From Bin55 sp963664665 (lineage in GTDB: Bacteria > Pseudomonadota > Gammaproteobacteria > Pseudomonadales > Azotimanducaceae), in assembly GCA_963664665.2 (NCBI GenBank), contig CAXXMH010000004.1, positions 1 to 64,000 on the forward strand: a stretch of 64,000 nt of DNA, written 5' to 3'. The notes below the pieces were generated by a model. That model made no database searches. It saw only the letters and a program-made list of their open reading frames with translations, and was not told the DNA's origin. A program made the translations under genes and the position numbers. Each line of letters begins with the position of its first letter. Position 1 is the stretch's first letter. Positions 61,854 to 64,000 of the stretch are shown here, one piece after another.

Positions 61854-63782
61854 TCAATTCTGTACGGTGGCGAGTCGTTGCACTTTCGCTTGATCGGTCC
61901 ACCAACTATCAAGGACTCGGATGAAGCTTCCCGTCAAGTACTCGAGCTGTGCGGAACTTTCGCCCGCCGGCCTGCCAAACTTGTCCCAATAAAGAAACCG
62001 CTCCAATTCAACCGCATTGATTGGAATGTGATAGAACCCCCATAGGACCACTCGATCTAAAGCCTTTACGGCGACACGCATTTCGTCAATCGTTGAAGCC
62101 TGTTCGGCTATCTCGACAAGCGCATCAACAACTTCATCACGCACACCGACCATGTTTCCTCCCATCTGGACCCCTGCTGCAGTTGAACTGAAATGATTGC
62201 GCAGTTCGCCGACTGGCGGGTTTAGAAATAGGTGTTCGCGAACGTATGCGTCGAAATTACGTCCACGTAGAAGGTTGATGGCAGTCACGTTGTCCACTAA
62301 TCTCATACGGCCGTCAATGCCCAGAAGTCGCAAGGTGTCCGTGTACGGCAGTAATACCCGCTGCATCGACTGATCTTGGGTGAGAATTTCGAATTCGAAC
62401 GGCTCTCCCTGCTCATTGACCAAACGTCCGTTTTGAAGGTGCCAACCCGCTTCCTCAAGCAGTTCGCGTGCGCGTTCTAATGCTTCACGATTGCTGCCAT
62501 AACCGTTCGACACAGGAAGCGTGAACGCGTGCGTGAAAACCCGCGGTGGTAACTGGTCCTGGAATGGTCGGAGTATTTCAAGCTCGGGTTCAGTAGGCAA
62601 TCCATCTGCAGCAAATCGTGAATTTTCGAAATAGCTCAGTGCGCGGGATTGGGTACCATGCCGCATTACTCGGTTTTGCCATTCGAAATCGAATGCCAAT
62701 GTCAAGGCTTCACGTACTCGCTCGTCCGCTAGGTAGCTGCGACGGGAGTTTAAGGCGATCGCTCGTTCGGCCCCAATGAATTTCCGGACTTCTCGAATCG
62801 ATTGACGTATCCGATTTTCCTCTAGCGCAGGTACATCGTAGGACGACACCCAATGGCGAATGTCGTTTTCGAACATGACGTCGAATAGACCTTTTCGAAA
62901 TGCCTCTCGAGCGACGCTTTGATCTCGGTAGACCTCGTAGCGTATCTCATCAAAGTTGTAACGTCCCCGATTTACTGGGATGTCGCGTCCCCAGTAGTCG
63001 TCTACACGCCGGTAAGTGACGTATGAACGTCCAAAATCAGCAATGCGATAAGGTCCGCTGCCAACCGGCGGTATAAGCGTCGGCTTGTTTGGATCGCGGC
63101 TTGCCCAGTAATGTGCTGGACGGACCGGAAACCAAGTCATAGCGACTAGGTTTGAGTTGTTGAATGTCGATTGATGATGGACAACGAAGTCCTTGGGTCC
63201 GAGGACTTCCATCGATTTGATCCAACTCCGAAAATACACTTGGCCCTGAACAGACGCCATGAGTTGGTCATAGGTGAATTGAATGTCATCGGTCGTGACC
63301 GGCACGCCGTCGTGCCAACGTGCGTGGTCGTGCAGACGGAAGTACAACGACCTACGATCCGGCGATAGAGCGATACCCTCAGCGAGTTGACCGTATAGGC
63401 CGGATAGCTCGTCCGCACTTCGAATGACCAATCGATCAATCGTTCGTCCCAACCCCATCGCATTCGGCAATTCAGGACCGCGAGCGCCATTGAAATTCAC
63501 TATGGGGGCGGTTGTTGCCAAGACGAGTTTGCCGCCTTTAGGAGCGTCTGGGTTGGCGTACTCGAAGTGCTGGAAATCGATTGGATATTTGAGTTCGTGG
63601 AGCAGAGACACGCCGTGCCTATATTCCAATTCCTGCGCCAGCAACGCATTGGGCGATAGAAGGCATACCGCGACTGACAGGTAGAGAATATTCGCGGTCC
63701 TTAAGCAGGCCGAGATCATGTTTGGCGCGTTTCTGTTATTAAGTTGAAGGTGTGAAAAACTGCGACGCACGATGGCGCTCAT
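61854..63782 (-). CDS. second YejA-type extracellular solute-binding protein
   Basis: A 642-residue SBP_bac_5 protein. The frame begins at ATG 63782, but ATG 63719 (MISACLRTANILYLSVAVCLL) opens directly into the signal peptide and may be the true start; neither has a clear ribosome site. It shares with the protein at 46913-48832 FQHFEYANPDAPKGGKL, the ARWHDGVPVTTDDIQFTYDQ region, GSGPYRIADFG and RGRYNFDEIRYEV. No permease or ATPase genes follow; the next gene downstream is the convergent TonB-domain gene. It may share the YejBE permeases 15 kb away or a transporter outside the window. Confidence 0.9.
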   Translation of the reverse strand: MSAIVRRSFSHLQLNNRNAPNMISACLRTANILYLSVAVCLLSPNALLAQELEYRHGVSLLHELKYPIDFQHFEYANPDAPKGGKLVLATTAPIVNFNGARGPELPNAMGLGRTIDRLVIRSADELSGLYGQLAEGIALSPDRRSLYFRLHDHARWHDGVPVTTDDIQFTYDQLMASVQGQVYFRSWIKSMEVLGPKDFVVHHQSTFNNSNLVAMTWFPVRPAHYWASRDPNKPTLIPPVGSGPYRIADFGRSYVTYRRVDDYWGRDIPVNRGRYNFDEIRYEVYRDQSVAREAFRKGLFDVMFENDIRHWVSSYDVPALEENRIRQSIREVRKFIGAERAIALNSRRSYLADERVREALTLAFDFEWQNRVMRHGTQSRALSYFENSRFAADGLPTEPELEILRPFQDQLPPRVFTHAFTLPVSNGYGSNREALERARELLEEAGWHLQNGRLVNEQGEPFEFEILTQDQSMQRVLLPYTDTLRLLGIDGRMRLVDNVTAINLLRGRNFDAYVREHLFLNPPVGELRNHFSSTAAGVQMGGNMVGVRDEVVDALVEIAEQASTIDEMRVAVKALDRVVLWGFYHIPINAVELERFLYWDKFGRPAGESSAQLEYLTGSFIRVLDSWWTDQAKVQRLATVQN

Positions 63783-63870
63783 CCACTACGTCCCGAATTC
63801 GTTAAAGCATAGGAAGTTAGACCGGAACGGCTACACACATAACCGTGCACACATGGGTGCAGGACAGGTC

Positions 63871-63914
63871 AAAAAAATTGGCATCGTCGCACCGAATTCG
63901 ATACGACGATGCCA
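63871..63914 (-). terminator. intrinsic terminator after the outer-membrane protein gene
   Basis: A perfect 11-bp stem, TGGCATCGTCG at 63879-63889 with CGACGATGCCA at 63904-63914, is followed on the minus strand by ATTTTTTT (A-run at 63871-63877). It lies 20 nt past the stop of the partial gene at the right edge and insulates the binding-protein gene from it. Confidence 0.85.
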
Positions 63915-63934
63915 GTTTATGTATGAGGCGATGC

Positions 63935-64000
63935 CTACATTTTTACGCGAACGCCAAATTGGAAGCGACGTCCCGCATTAATCGCACTCGAAAAGTGCTC
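63935..64000 (-). CDS. 3' end of an outer-membrane beta-barrel gene, probably a TonB-dependent receptor (partial)
   Basis: The last 21 codons of a minus-strand frame enter from the right edge and stop at TAG 63935-63937. They read SSAINAGRRFQFGVRVKM at the end. The GRRF-FGVR pattern with alternating residues is that of the final strand of TonB-dependent receptors, although the last residue is Met rather than the usual Phe. A strong terminator follows 20 nt later. The length and ligand cannot be known from this window. Confidence 0.6.
   Translation of the reverse strand, partial: EHFSSAINAGRRFQFGVRVKM

Noticed and set aside
63772..63981. 69-codon plus-strand ORF near the right edge
   Set aside because: It runs across the minus-strand terminator and the end of the barrel gene, so it cannot be a sensible gene.
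1..64000. tRNA, rRNA genes and CRISPR arrays
   Set aside because: No regularly spaced repeats and no tRNA- or rRNA-like stretches were seen in the gaps; nearly all of the window is protein coding or mobile elements.

Overview
The window looks like a chromosomal segment of a gammaproteobacterium of about 50% GC. The main evidence is conserved gene order: engB next to cytochrome c4 and dsbA, polA next to a DUF2782 gene and a type II thrB, purE-tsaC-aroE, and SCO1 next to SURF1. Two-membrane anatomy is clear from the autotransporter barrel, lipoprotein signals, periplasmic cytochromes and Yej-type binding proteins. I cannot name the genus. The gene set (PQQ dehydrogenases, a sulfatase, ergothioneine synthesis, aldose and aldonate enzymes, several IS elements) would suit an aerobic marine or host-associated heterotroph, but that is inference.

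Layout. 1-2.2 kb: small genes of unknown role, including a secreted zinc peptidase gene split by an in-frame TAA and a small membrane protein translated right behind it. 2.4-7.4 kb: a 1663-residue surface protein with cadherin/Ig-like repeats and a C-terminal autotransporter-like barrel. 7.4-12.5 kb: a mobile-element island with a truncated IS110, an IS5-family element and a complete GC-rich IS21, whose end cuts an MFS transporter gene that follows aceE. 13.5-26 kb: aceE, a lipoprotein quinohemoprotein dehydrogenase, a TauD-type dioxygenase, a secreted TldD/TldE-like pair, and xylB-xylA. 26-39 kb: housekeeping genes (dsbA, cytochrome c4, engB, polA, thrB, egtBD, a metal-transporter-like gene, SCO1/SURF1, an aroE-zinc ribbon fusion, tsaC, purE). 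39-49 kb: a GST, an ankyrin protein, APS kinase, an esterase, a sulfatase and yejABE without yejF. 49-59 kb: DNA polymerase II, an aldo/keto reductase, cytochromes b561 and c', a PQQ sugar dehydrogenase, an enolase-superfamily sugar-acid dehydratase, and two related NTF2-like proteins. 59-64 kb: two tandem TonB-domain proteins of unusual architecture, a second Yej-type binding protein, and the last 21 codons of an outer-membrane beta-barrel gene that runs off the right edge.

How the genes may work together. A carbohydrate theme recurs: xylose isomerase and xylulokinase, PQQ sugar dehydrogenase, an aldose-1-dehydrogenase-like AKR, an aldonate dehydratase-like enzyme, an SDR and a sulfatase. 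Oxidative steps could feed electrons through cytochromes c4, c' and b561 to oxidases assembled with SCO1/SURF1. The most distinctive items are the TonB_C-first tandem pair, the paralogous NTF2-like proteins in two sugar-enzyme loci, the exported TldD/TldE-like pair, the AroE-YheV fusion, and a Pol I whose proofreading motifs look lost beside a Pol II whose motifs are intact.
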